A stretch of DNA of 64,000 bases from Fodinicola feengrottensis (GCF_010993775.1 NZ_WOTO01000009.1:62001-126000); one strand, 5' to 3'; shown: positions 49,524 to 58,886, numbered from the stretch's first letter. Notes: generated by a model not told the origin, from the letters alone. Made by a program: numbers and translations.

Positions 49524-51166
49524 ATGGCTCAGGACGACCGGCGATCCACCATGCACTGGTGGCGAAGCGCCGCAATCTACCAGGTCTATCTGCGAAGTTT
49601 CGCGGACAGCGACGGCGACGGCACCGGTGATCTCACCGGGCTGCGGCAACGGCTGCCCTATCTGGCCGACCTGGGCATCGACGCGATCTGGATCAGTCCG
49701 TGGTATCCGTCGCCGATGGCGGACGCGGGTTACGACGTCTCAGACTATCGTTCAATAGAGCCGGTTTTCGGGACGCTGGCGGAGGCCGAGACGGTTATCG
49801 CCGAGGCGCATGAGAAAAACATCCGAGTCATCCTGGACCTCGTCCCCAACCACTGCTCGGACGCCCACCCCTGGTTCGTCGACGCGCTCGCCGGCGGACC
49901 TGGGGCGCCGGCCCGCGAGTTGTTCTGGTTCCGGAACGGGCGCGGCAAGAGCGGCGAGCTGCCGCCGAACAACTGGGCGTCCCGATTCGGCGGCCCAGCG
50001 TGGACCCGGGTCACTGAGCCGGACGGCCAGCCCGGCCAGTGGTTTCTGCACATCTTCAGCCCCGAACAGCCCGACCTCAACTGGGACAATCAGCGGGTAC
50101 GCAAGGAATTCGAGGATATTCTGCGGTTCTGGCTGGAACGCGGCGTCGACGGGCTCCGCATCGATGTGGCGGACGGACTGGTCAAGGCCGAAGGCCTGCC
50201 AGACGCGGCAGACCCGTACGGCGCGGTCACACCCTACTTCGACCAGGACGGCGTCCACGAGATTTACCGGTCGTGGCGCAAGATCGCCGACACGTACGAC
50301 GGAAGTCGTGCCTTTGTCGGGGAAATGTGGCTCCCGGACCCGGAAAGGTTCGCCCGTTACCTGCGACCCGATGAGCTGCACTCAGCTTTCAACTTCGACT
50401 TTCTGTCCTGCCAATGGGATGCGAGCGCCTTGCGTCAGGTCATCGACAACACGCTCGGCACCCACGCACCAGTCAGCGCGGCGCCGACCTGGGTGCTGTC
50501 CAACCACGACGTGACGCGACATGTCACCCGCTATGGCAGGGAAAAGACCGGCTTCGACTTCGCCGATCGCCAGCACGGCGCACCCACCGATCGCGCGCTC
50601 GGGACTCGGCGCGCTCGCGCGGCGGCCATGCTGACAATGGCGCTGCCCGGCAGTGTTTACGTTTACCAGGGCGAGGAACTCGGGCTGTGGGAGATCGAGA
50701 ACCTGCCCGACGAGCTGCGCCAGGACCCGGTCTGGGAGCGCTCCGGGCACACTGACCACGGCCGGGACGGCTGCCGGGTGCCGATCCCGTGGAGCGGATC
50801 GGCGCCACCGTACGGATTCAGCCCCGCCGGCGCGGACGCGTGCTGGCTCCCCCAGCCGGCCGACTGGGCGAATCACACGATGACCGCCCAAGCCGCCGAT
50901 CCGGATTCGATCCTCAACCTCTATCGCCAAGCCCTTCGCTTGCGCCACACCGAAAAGGCGCTCGGCGACGGCGATTTGCGGTGGTTGGACGGCCTTCCCA
51001 CGACGACGTGGTGGCGTTCACCCGTGACCCGAATTTCGCCTGTGTAGTCAACCTTTGCGACCAGCCCATCGCACTTCCCGATCACCGGCACCTCCTGCTG
51101 GCCAGCGGCCCGCTGACCGGCACCTTGCTGCCGCCAGACACCACCGTCTGGCTCCGGCTCGGCTAG
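49524..51166 (+). CDS. GH13 alpha-glucosidase, one frameshift
   Basis: About 547 residues, cytoplasmic (no signal peptide). MHWWRSAAIYQVYLRSFADS DGDGTGDL begins the (beta/alpha)8 barrel; conserved regions are DLVPNHCSD, GLRIDVADGL (Asp nucleophile), FVGEMW (Glu acid/base) and LSNHDVTRH. The frame changes near 51000, giving the C-terminal beta domain VVAFTRDPNFACVVNLCDQP. AAAGG precedes the ATG at 49524; the longer frame from 49491 is less likely. It should hydrolyse alpha-linked glucose oligosaccharides delivered by the adjacent importer. Exact linkage preference (alpha-1,4, 1,6 or 1,3) cannot be read off. Confidence 0.92.
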
Positions 51167-51198
51167 GCCGTGTTTGCGAACTTGGGAAACACGGCCTA
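51164..51198 (+). terminator. Terminator hairpin after the GH13 gene
   Basis: TAGGCCGTGTTT (51164-51175, starting with the GH13 stop codon) pairs perfectly with AAACACGGCCTA (51187-51198) around an 11-nt loop. It separates the importer operon from the glucanase gene. Confidence 0.8.
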
Positions 51199-51271
51199 AA
51201 TCGCACAGCCCCGGGATCCACCTCTCGGGCGTGTCCGAGGCATCGCGCCTCGCAGTCGAAAGGGGAGCACC

Positions 51272-53646
51272 GTGTCCGAGCAGTACGCATCCCAGCAAGC
51301 TACGTCCCAGAGATCCGGGCCAGCGCCGGGATCGGCGTCCCGTACCAGCCTGATGGTCACTTTGCTGGCAGCCGGCCTCGCGGTCGCATTGGTCGCGCTC
51401 GGCCTGACCGCGGTCACCAGCGGCGCGGCCGCGGTGACGCGGTCGGCGAAGATCACCGGCAAGTCCGCACTGGCCATCCCCGGCCGGGGTGCGACCGTTC
51501 CCTTTACCGAGTACGAAGCGGAAAACGCGTCGACGAACGGGTCGGTGCTGACCTCCAGTCGGACCGCCGGAACGCTGGCCTCGGAGGGATCCGGGCGCTC
51601 CGCCGTCACCCTGAACAACAACGGGCAGTATGTCGATTTCACCTTGACCGCGGCCGCGAACGCCGTCGACCTGACATACAGCGTCCCGGACTCGGGCAAT
51701 GGCTCGGACTACACCACGCCAATCGCGGTTTACGTCAACGGCAGCAAAAACCGTGACCTGACGCTGACGAACCGCTACAGCTGGTATTACGGCTCGTACC
51801 CGTTCACGAACAACCCCGGCGACGGCAAGCAGCATCATTTGTACGATGACGTAAGGACAATGTTCTCGTCCACCTTGCCAGCCGGCACCCACGTGAAGTT
51901 CCAGCGGGACGCGAGCTCGGTGGCGATCACCGTGGACACCACCGACTTCGAACAGGTGGCGGCGGCGATCGGACAGCCGGCCGGCGCATTGTCGGTCACC
52001 TCTTACGGCGCGGCGCGGATCCCAGTGGCGCGGCCGATTCCGGTCAGGCCTTCACCAATGCGGTGAACGCCGCCTCCTCGCAGGGAAAGGTTCTCTATAT
52101 CCCGCAGGGCACGTACACGATCAACCAGCATGTGATCGTCAACAACGTGACACTGCAGGGTGCCGGACCGTGGTATTCGACGCTGCATGGCAATGGCGTT
52201 GGGGTCTACGGAAACTACGCACCCAATCCCAGCTCGAACGTCCATCTGCAGGATTTCGCGATTATCGGCGAGACCACTGACCGCAACGATGGCGCGCAGG
52301 TGAACGCGATCGGCGGCTCGCTGGGCGGCGGCTCGGTCGTGCAGGACATCTGGATGCAGCACACCAAGGTCGGGCTCTGGCTGGACGGACCCTTCGACGG
52401 CCTTACCGTACGGAACAACCGGATCCTGGACATGACCGCGGACGGCCTGAACCTGCATGACGGCATCTCCAACACGACCGTCACGCAGAACTTCCTCCGC
52501 AACACCGGCGATGACGGGCTGGCCATGTGGTCCGACCAGAACGCCGACCACAACAACACCTTCTCCTTCAACACCGTGGAGCTGCCGATTCTGGCGAACA
52601 ACATCGCCATCTACGGCGGCCACGACAACAGCGTCACCGACAATGTCGTGTCCGACACCCAAACGCAGGGCGGCGGACTGCACGTAGCCAACCGGTTCAA
52701 CTCGGTGCTGTTGGCTGGCACCACGACTTTGGCTCGGAACACCACTTTGCGGGCCGGGGTGCTCGACCCGAACTGGCAGTTCGGTGTTGGCGCGCTCTGG
52801 TTCGACCCGCTCAACGGCGCGATGAACAGCACCATCAACGTCACTGACACCGATTTGCTGGACAGCTCGTACGAGGGCATCCAGTGGGTCGAAGGCAGCT
52901 CGGTCACGAACGTGTCGTTCACCAACGTCACCATCGACGGTGCCGGGACTTTCGCCCTGCAGCTGCAAACCAACGGCTCGGCGACCTTCACCAATGTCAC
53001 CGCGGCGCACATCGGCTATGCAAACCCGATTTACAGCTGCCTTGGGAACGGCTTCACGATCAACCAGGGCAGCGGAAACTCCGGCTGGTACACCGCGACC
53101 CCGTACTGCGGCCCGTGGCCCGCGCCGGTCTACACCTATCCGGGCGGCGGCACCACCCCCGCCACCCCCGACCAGCGCGCCACCTACCAGTGCCCCGCCG
53201 ACCAGTCCGCCGCCCACCCAGGACCCAAACGCGAACCTGGCCCTCGGACACCCGATGACCGCGAGCAGCTTCACTGACGTTTATCCCTCCGGCAACGCGA
53301 ATGACGGAAATGCCAACACCTACTGGGAAAGCCAGAACAACGCCTTCCCGCAGTGGTTGCAGTCCGACCTTGGCACCTCCACCAGCGTGGGCCGGATCGT
53401 CCTGAAACTCCCACCAGCAAGCGCCTGGGGCACTCGTACGCAGACGATCACCGTCACTTCATCCACGGACGGCTCAAACTTTGGGACAGTCGTCGGATCC
53501 GCCGGTACACCTTCAACCCGGCAGCCGGCAACACCGCGACCATCACCTTCACCCCCAGAACGATCCGATACCTGCGCCTAACCTTCACAGCCAACACCGG
53601 CTGGCCCGCCGGCCAAACCTCAGAATTCGAGATCTACCACACCTAG
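51272..53646 (+). CDS. Secreted GH87-like alpha-1,3-glucanase with CBMs, three frameshifts
   Basis: About 790 residues, GTG start with AAAGGGGAG upstream. An N-terminal membrane/signal segment (SLMVTLLAAGLAVALVALGL) is followed by a CBM35/CBM6-type beta-sandwich (TEYEAENAS, YVDFTLTAAANAVDLTYSVP). After a shift near 52015 a right-handed beta-helix begins (GKVLYIPQGTYTINQHVIVN) and carries MTADGLNLHDG and NTGDDGLAMWSDQN, whose Asp residues match the catalytic Asp set of GH87 alpha-1,3-glucanase/mycodextranase. Shifts near 53155 and 53480 join a Pro/Thr linker and a C-terminal F5/8-type (CBM32) domain ending SEFEIYHT. It would release oligosaccharides from fungal-type alpha-1,3-glucan. Confidence 0.78.
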
Positions 53647-53777
53647 CCTGAGTTTCCTAGGTAAGTTGATCTTCGGCTTTGTACGGGACCCAACCCCGCC
53701 GTCCCCACCCCGTGCGGGACCGTCACCTTCACCATCAAGTTGGTCAACTTAGACGGGGACCCAGCCCCGTTCGGCGC

Positions 53778-53867
53778 CATCGGCCGCCAGGCCGATGTTG
53801 TCGCCCCTCCGGCAGGGGCGTCGGTCTCTCAAGGCCCCGCGGTCTTTGCGGGGCCTTGAGAGACCGA
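53778..53867. repeat. Run of three adjacent perfect hairpins
   Basis: CATCGGCC-gcca-GGCCGATG at 53778-53797, CGCCCCT-ccggc-AGGGGCG at 53802-53820, and a 20-bp perfect stem with arms 53821-53840 and 53848-53867 around the loop GGTCTTT. They follow the glucanase gene and may act as strong bidirectional terminators; no T-run follows. Confidence 0.8.
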
Positions 53868-53934
53868 CTCTCGTAGCCGTAGTCGACGGCGCCCGCGCCG
53901 AAGGCGCCAGAAACACAGGGCGCATCGGCAGTAA

Positions 53935-53995
53935 CCATCGGAAAATCCCGCCCCCGCCACCGGTCTTTGGTGGCGGGGGCGGGATTTTCCGATGG
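53935..53995. repeat. 27-bp perfect hairpin with the same GGTCTTT loop
   Basis: Arms 53935-53961 and 53969-53995 are exact reverse complements (CCATCGGAAAATCCCG... ), and the 7-nt loop 53962-53968 is GGTCTTT, identical to the loop of the hairpin ending at 53867 although the stems are unrelated. A small GGCGCC inverted pair lies between them (about 53888-53908). Confidence 0.82.
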
Positions 53996-54026
53996 CTGGT
54001 AGAGAGAGACGCCGCACCCTCACAGA

Positions 54027-54246
54027 CACCGCCCTTAACCAGGGCGCTCATCTCCCCAGCACACACCGCCCTTAACCAGGGCACCCGTCCCGTTCCGCCC
54101 ACCGCCCTTAACCAGGGCGCCCATCTCCGCAGCAAACACCGCTTTCAACCAGGGCGCTCATCTCCGCAGTAACACCGCTCTCAAACCACGGCCATCACTC
54201 CCCAAGCGCACACCGCCTTCAACCAAGACAGCCGCTTCCGCAAAGA
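54027..54246. repeat. Six degenerate 36-38-bp tandem units
   Basis: Units begin with CACCGC at 54027, 54064, 54100, 54137, 54173 and 54211. The first three share CACCGCCCTTAACCAGGGC, which itself contains the stem GCCCT-TAACC-AGGGC; the rest of each unit (about CTCATCTCCGCAG) also recurs, so the intervals are not unique spacers. Later units are progressively diverged. Confidence 0.75.
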
Positions 54247-54319
54247 CCACACGTTGGTACGAGCGACGGCCAATCAATTCTTACCGAGACTCAAGTAGCA
54301 CCAACCCGACGCCACGGCC

Positions 54320-54378
54320 TGCGGGGCCGTTTCACAAGCCCCAAACCCACACCCTGCGGGCCGTTTCACAACCCCATC
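54320..54378. repeat. Direct repeat of about 25 bp, 35-bp period
   Basis: CCTGCGGGGCCGTTTCACAA at 54320 recurs at 54355 with one G missing, each followed by CCCCA. The remaining parts of the 827-bp gap between the glucanase and MBL genes (53647-54473) hold no recognisable gene. Confidence 0.7.
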
Positions 54379-54473
54379 CATCCACCCACCCGCAGGCCGA
54401 GCAATCAGTCAGGCGCACCTCAATGACCAGGCCCCATCGCCGCACGGTTGTCGCTCGTACGAACAAAAGATCG

Positions 54474-55516
54474 TCAAGCCATTTGGTAGTGCCGCACCCC
54501 GTCGGTATCAACAGACGTCAACCGCCTCTGGGCGACGAGTACGTCCAGATGGGCGGCGGTTTCCAGCACAGCGAGCATTTGGTTGAAAGGGTCCATGTCG
54601 ACGAGGGAGCGTTCGCGGCGGGTCCATTTGAGGATACCGGCGGCCTGGTACGCGGTGGTGGCGCCGGACTTTATGGCCTCGAAAGACAAACCGAGTCGGC
54701 GGTCATGGTGGTCCAGGAGTTCGTCGACGCGGGCGTGGACGCTGGCGGCGGCGGGACCGTGGGCTGGCAGCATCGCCGTGTCCGGCATTTCCCGGACGAG
54801 CTTGAGTGAGTCGAGGTAGTCAGTCAGCGAGCGGCATGTCGCTCGGCGCGGCCTCGAAACCGATGGACGGTGTGATGTGTGGCAGCACGTGGTCGCCAGT
54901 GAAGGTCAGGACATTGCTGTCATCACGGAAAATCAGGTGGCCGCGGGTGTGCCCGGGCGTCGGGATCGCGACCAGCGCCCGCTCGGCGAGCTTGATGTCC
55001 GTACGGCCGTCGATCCACTCGTCCGGATATTCCCACAGGTTCGGCTCCGGTGGCGGCCGGTCCATTTTCCGGAACATCTCCAGGACCGGGCCAGCGTCGC
55101 AGCGTACGAGCTGATTGAGGTGACGGCGAAAACCTTGGCGGTCATTCGCGTTGTCGATGGACGTACGCTCGTCAATCGACAGCGCGACCTGATTTCCATA
55201 GGTCTGCCGGATGGCGATCGCCTGCGTGTAGTGGTCGCGGTGCACGTGAGTGACCAGAAACCGGCGAATATCAGGGAACCCGCAGTCAAGTGCGGCGATC
55301 GCCCGACCTAGCAGCTCCTGCGATTCGGCCAACGCCCAGCCCGAGTCGATCATCGTCAGCCCGCCGTCGTCGACGATCGCATAGACGTTCACCGCCCGCA
55401 GGCCGTCGTTGGGCAGCGGCAGCGGAATCCGGAAAACCCCGTCGGCCACTCGAAAAAAACCCCGGGCCGCGTCCAGTCGGACTCGGCCCCCTCCTCGCGT
55501 ACGTCAGCGCGCTCAC
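54474..55516 (-). CDS. MBL-fold metallo-hydrolase, frameshifted
   Basis: About 345 residues. The zinc-binding motif is LVTHVHRDHYTQ (HxHxDH), with IDSGW before it, IPTPGHTRGHLIF (third His) and TFTGDHVLPHITPSIGFEA after it. A shift near 54820 restores a helical C-terminal domain AAASVHARVDELLDHHDRRL and ETAAHLDVLVAQRRL. The probable start is the GTG at 55516, which overlaps the stop of the gluconate kinase gene (GTGA), with frame errors in a G-run and T-run before ADGVFRIPLPLPNDGL. The family includes hydroxyacylglutathione hydrolases and lactonases; the substrate is unknown. Confidence 0.87.
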
Positions 55517-56031
55517 CGGACCACCTCTCCCTGCTCCCGGGCCCGTTGTACGGCCCGATCGACGATCTCCCCGAGCGGGAGCTCGACCGACACCACCAGC
55601 CCCGGCTCGTCCGCCCCGAGTGGTTCGAGGTCGGCGAACTGGGACGCCACCAGGGAAGCCGGCATGAAATGGTTCCGCCGGTGCTCCGAACGATCCGTGA
55701 CCAGCTCCTGCCGGCCGCTCAAATGCAGAAACCAGGTCGCCGGATTGTTGGCCCGCAACACATCTCGGTAAGCCCGCTTCAGCGCCGAGCAGGTGACGAC
55801 CCCGCCGCCGACCTGGTGCTGGTGAATCCAGCCGGCGATCGCCTCCAGCCACGGCCAGCGGTCGTGGTCGGTGAGTGGTTCGCCGCGCGACATCTTGGTG
55901 ATGTTCGCGGCCGGATGGAAGTCGTCCGCCTCGGCGAACGGCACTCCCAGCCGTTCGGCCAGCGGCCGGCCCACGGTCGACTTGCCGGACGACGAGACGC
56001 CCATGACGACCACCACTGTGTCTGCACTCAC
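55513..56031 (-). CDS. gntK: Gluconate kinase
   Basis: An intact 172-residue kinase making 6-phosphogluconate from gluconate. The P-loop is VVMGVSSSGKSTVGRPLAER, followed by the family motifs FAEADDFHPAANITKMSRGE PLTDHDRWPWLEAI, VVTCSALKRAYRDVLR and FLHLSGRQELVTDRSEHRRN HFMPASLVASQF. Normal length. Its product feeds the pentose phosphate route or, via a dehydratase not seen here, the KDPG aldolase at 43.3 kb. The stop overlaps the MBL gene start. Confidence 0.96.
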   Translation of the reverse strand: MSADTVVVVMGVSSSGKSTVGRPLAERLGVPFAEADDFHPAANITKMSRGEPLTDHDRWPWLEAIAGWIHQHQVGGGVVTCSALKRAYRDVLRANNPATWFLHLSGRQELVTDRSEHRRNHFMPASLVASQFADLEPLGADEPGLVVSVELPLGEIVDRAVQRAREQGEVVR

Positions 56032-56123
56032 CTACTTGTCTTACCAGCCGGATACGCTACAAAGCGCGTTCCGTGCACTAGCCTGCTGTGGAATCAGCCA
56101 CATCTGTCGAGACCGGAGCGCCC

Positions 56124-56424
56124 ATGATCATGCACGCGGTGACCTTCACGTTCCGGCCGGACACGACTCCAGAGCAGGTCCGGGCGCTCGCGAAGGAGCT
56201 CGGCACGCTGCCGTCGCTGATCCCGGCGCTGCGCTCGTACCATTTCGGGCGCGGACCTGCGGCTGCGAGACGGCAACGCGGACTTCGCGGTGGTCGCGGT
56301 GCTGGCCGACGAAGAGGGCGTTCGGGCGTATTTGGACCACCCTGAGCATGTACGGGTCGTCGAAACGCGGGTCAAGCCGATCGTCGCCACCCGAAGCGCC
56401 GTCCAGATGGCCATCGCTGACTGA
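56124..56424 (+). CDS. Dabb (stress-responsive A/B barrel) protein, one frameshift
   Basis: About 100 residues: MIMHAVTFTFRPDTTPEQVR, ALAKELGTLPSLIPALRSYH F, then after a frame change near 56252 DLRLRDGNADFAVVAVLADE, GVRAYLDHPEHVRVVETRVK PIV. This is the dimeric alpha+beta barrel with the usual YxxHPxHxxV motif. Dabb proteins include stress proteins and some cyclases or heme-type enzymes; no specific role is indicated. Confidence 0.85.
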
Positions 56425-56499
56425 TCTCCACCGCGTACCTGACAGGATCTGACAGGTACGGACGACATGCTGGGGTCTCACCGAATGAGGGAGCCCCAC

Positions 56500-56901
56500 A
56501 TGAGCAAGCACGCGACCGCCGCCTTCACGTTGGACAGCTGGGACCAGGAGTCGGTGGTCGAGCAGGCCGGCGGCTCGATCGGCCAGGCCGCCGTCACGAA
56601 GACGTATTCCGGCGAGCTGACCGGTACGAGCGTGACGCGACTGCTGTTCGGTGCCGGCACCGAGGACTCCCCCGGCTATGCCGGGTTCGAGATCGTCACC
56701 GCCGACCTGCAGGGCCGGAAGGGGACGTTCATGCTGCACCACAACGCGGCGAGGGTCGGCGACGACCCGGACAAGGGCTTCTTCAGCCTGACCGTGCTGG
56801 CGAACTCCGGCACCGGCGACCTCACCGGCATCAGCGGTTCCGCGCAGATCACCGTCGCCGCCGACGGCGGCCACACCCTGGACCTCGACTACACGATCTG
56901 A
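56500..56901 (+). CDS. DUF3224 family protein
   Basis: An intact protein of 133 residues from MSKHATAAFTLDSWDQESVV. KTYSGELTGTSVTRLLFGAG, GYAGFEIVTADLQGRKGTFM LHHNA and GTGDLTGISGSAQITVAADG are the conserved beta-barrel strands of DUF3224 (allene oxide cyclase-like barrel). Function unknown. It lies between two other small cytoplasmic proteins in the same direction but with its own start region. Confidence 0.88.
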   Translation: MSKHATAAFTLDSWDQESVVEQAGGSIGQAAVTKTYSGELTGTSVTRLLFGAGTEDSPGYAGFEIVTADLQGRKGTFMLHHNAARVGDDPDKGFFSLTVLANSGTGDLTGISGSAQITVAADGGHTLDLDYTI

Positions 56902-56955
56902 GGGCGTCTGATTTCTTCAAGACCGGCGGCCAGGTCGGCTCGTACGGTTGCCGGC

Positions 56956-57348
56956 ATGACACCAAAGTTTCGGGTTGTGGGGATCGTCGTCCAGGACATG
57001 GCGACGAGCCTGGCGTTCTATCGGCGGCTCGGGTTCGACCTGCCGGCGAAGGCGGATGGTGAACCGCATGTCGAGTACGAGTTGGCTGGCGGCCTGAAGG
57101 TCGCCTGGGACACCGTGGCGACCGTCGAGTCGTTCACACCCGGCTACCACCGACCGAAGGAGTCCGGGATCGGGCTCGCCTTCGAGTGCGACTCGCCGGC
57201 CGAGGTCGACAACTCGTACGACACCTTGGTCGCGGCGGGAGCCGTGGGTGAGCGCAAGCCGTGGGACGCGTTCTGGGGCATGCGTTATGCGAGCCTGCTC
57301 GACCCGGACGGCTACGGAATCGACCTTTTCGCGAACCTGTCCGGCTGA
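56956..57348 (+). CDS. VOC-family (glyoxalase-like) protein
   Basis: An intact 130-residue protein with the two beta-alpha-beta-beta-beta modules of the vicinal oxygen chelate superfamily: VVGIVVQDMATSLAFYRRLG FDLP, then GIGLAFECDSPAEVDNSYDT LVAAG and MRYASLLDPDGYGIDLFANL. Possible metal ligands are the His/Glu pair in PHVEYEL and Asp/Glu near the C terminus. Members include glyoxalases, dioxygenases and antibiotic-binding proteins (bleomycin type); the role here is open. Confidence 0.9.
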   Translation: MTPKFRVVGIVVQDMATSLAFYRRLGFDLPAKADGEPHVEYELAGGLKVAWDTVATVESFTPGYHRPKESGIGLAFECDSPAEVDNSYDTLVAAGAVGERKPWDAFWGMRYASLLDPDGYGIDLFANLSG

Positions 57349-57386
57349 GCCGGGAACCGCTCGGCCCGCGGACGCGTCGAAGCGGT

Positions 57387-57869
57387 ATGAGTACGGACAT
57401 GGGACAGCGCCACAGGTACAGGCTCGCCGGGGTTGTGCTGGCGAGCGGGCTCGCCGCCGGACTGGTGGCGGGCTGCGGCCCGACGCACCCGCTGGTCAAT
57501 CCAAGCCCGTCGGTCAGCCCAGGCACGGTGACCAGCCCGTCCGGCGGACCGTCGACCGGCACGCCCAGCCCCGGACCGAGTCAGTCCAACCAGCCCGGCC
57601 AGCCGGGCCGCCGACCGCCGGGGCGTACGACGCCACCGACCCCGATCCAGCAGCTGGAGACGCACGAGGGCACGGTGACCAACGGCGTGGAGCCGTCCTG
57701 CCTGATCCTGAAGGCGTCGGACGGCTCGTACGAGCTGCTGGGCGGCGACAAGGCAGTCCTGCGGCCGAACACCAAGGTGATCGTTCAGGGCTATCGCCCG
57801 AAGGGCCTGATGAGTCACTGCATGCAGGGCATCCTCTTCCAGGTCACCTCCGCCAAGAAGACCTCGTAA
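57387..57869 (+). CDS. Putative lipoprotein
   Basis: 160 residues. RYRLAGVVLASGLAAGLVAG C is a lipoprotein signal with lipobox LVAGC. A Pro/Ser/Gly-rich linker of about 60 residues follows, then a small C-terminal domain THEGTVTNGVEPSCLILKAS, YELLGGDKAVLRPNTKVIVQ GY and MSHCMQGILFQV with two cysteines that may be disulfide bonded. The domain resembles small OB-like secreted modules but no family is certain. Anchored on the outside of the membrane. Confidence 0.8.
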   Translation: MSTDMGQRHRYRLAGVVLASGLAAGLVAGCGPTHPLVNPSPSVSPGTVTSPSGGPSTGTPSPGPSQSNQPGQPGRRPPGRTTPPTPIQQLETHEGTVTNGVEPSCLILKASDGSYELLGGDKAVLRPNTKVIVQGYRPKGLMSHCMQGILFQVTSAKKTS

Positions 57870-57878
57870 CCCTTCGCG

Positions 57879-58572
57879 TCACACGAGACTGCCGAGCGGA
57901 ACGCCGGCGAGGGATTTGACGTCGCGGGCCAGGTGGGGCTGGTCGGAGTAGCCGGTTTCGAAGGCGACCGTGGCGAAGGGGGTGCCGGCGCGAGCCGCGG
58001 CCATCGCGCCGGGCGGCCCGCGCGGCCGAAGCGCAGGATGCGGGTCAGCGTCTTCGGGCCGTAGCCGAACGCGTGCCGGCAGCGCCGCAGCAGCTGGCGT
58101 TCGCTGAGCTCGGCGGCCGCGGCGATGGACGCCACCGGGCGGCCGGCACGCAACTGGGCGGCGATCGCGCGGGCTATCGGATCCGGCTCGTGGCCGGCGA
58201 GCGACTCCTCGGCGATCCGTTCCAGCAGCTGGCCGCGGTCGGCGAACGCCAGCCCGCTGAGTCTGCGGGCGCGAGCGGCCGGCCAGATGTCGGCCAGCGG
58301 CACTCGCCGGTCCAGCAGCTCGTACGCCGGTAGGCCAAGCACCGCCGGGCCGAGCCCGGGCCGGAACCGGATGCCGGTGAACTGCCGCCGCCGGGCGCCG
58401 CCGGACTCAGGTGCGCGACGGTGTCCGGGCCAGCAACCACCAGCTCGCCGTCGATCCAGATCAGGTCCAGGCAACCGTCCGGCAGCACCCGATGCTCAGC
58501 CGTCTGGTCAACAGCATCGATCCGCTTCCAGATAGCCGCTCCGGGCAGCCGGGACGTACGTTCCGCGTACAC
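57879..58572 (-). CDS. AraC-family regulator with DUF6597-type N domain, two frameshifts
   Basis: About 231 residues. N-terminal domain: RVLPDGCLDLIWIDGELVVA GPDTVAHL, the usual VLPDGCxDLI motif, then after a shift near 58400 GIRFRPGLGPAVLGLPAYEL. The C-terminal double HTH has VASIAAAAELSERQLLRRCR HAFGYGPKTLTRILRF, and after a shift near 58020 the second half AGTPFATVAFETGYSDQPHL ARDVKSLAGVPLGSL. The start is the GTG at 58572, since the frame upstream is not AraC-like. The target is unknown. Confidence 0.88.
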
Positions 58573-58650
58573 ACCGCCGATAGTGCCACCACCACCGACA
58601 GTCCGCTCCCGCTGGCGTGCACATTCCGATGGTGCAAATCTGGCCGGTTT

Positions 58651-58690
58651 GAACGCGCGCTTGTCTCGCGCGCGCCTACTTACGTAGCAA
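58651..58690 (+). repeat. Partial copy of the 165-bp element (one end only)
   Basis: GAACGCGCGCTTGTCTCGCG CGCGC then ACTTACGTA nearly repeats 58956-58994 of copy B in the same orientation. The remainder of the element is absent. Confidence 0.7.
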
Positions 58691-58707
58691 AGTTCGCGAC
58701 GCTGCTG

Positions 58708-58770
58708 CCGAGTGCGGCACAATGTCCCGCAGTCGATGTCGAGTGCGGGATTTTGTACTGCAGTCGATGA
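58708..58770 (+). repeat. Dispersed tandem-hairpin repeat, copy 4
   Basis: CCGAGTGCGGCACAATGTCC CGCAGTCGA then GTCGAGTGCGGGATTTTGTA, almost identical to copy 1 at 8415-8480. Confidence 0.75.
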
Positions 58771-58807
58771 TCCGGTGCCTGTCCAGTGGCAGCGCGACTT
58801 TCGCCGA

Positions 58808-58886
58808 GTGACACAAAAGTGCGTCGTTCGGCGCCCAGTGGCGCCATTGTGGTGTCACTCGCCGAACAACACCCATTTTGTGTCAC
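58808..58886. repeat. 79-bp imperfect palindrome
   Basis: GTGACACAAAA at 58808-58818 is matched by TTTTGTGTCAC at 58876-58886, and inside these GTCGTTCGGCG faces CGCCGAACAAC. The arms are about 27 bp with few mismatches, and the centre contains GGCGCC(AGTG)GGCGCC-like sequence. It lies in the repeat-dense gap between the AraC and LCP genes. Confidence 0.8.

Noticed and set aside
53749-54172. Open frames of about 125 codons on both strands of the hairpin/repeat island
   Set aside because: They are generated by the repeats (recurring PWLRAV and ALNQG peptides), have no homologous domain pattern, and cross perfect hairpins.
54027-54246. CRISPR-like array
   Set aside because: Repeats are degenerate, the supposed spacers resemble each other, and no cas genes are present in the window.
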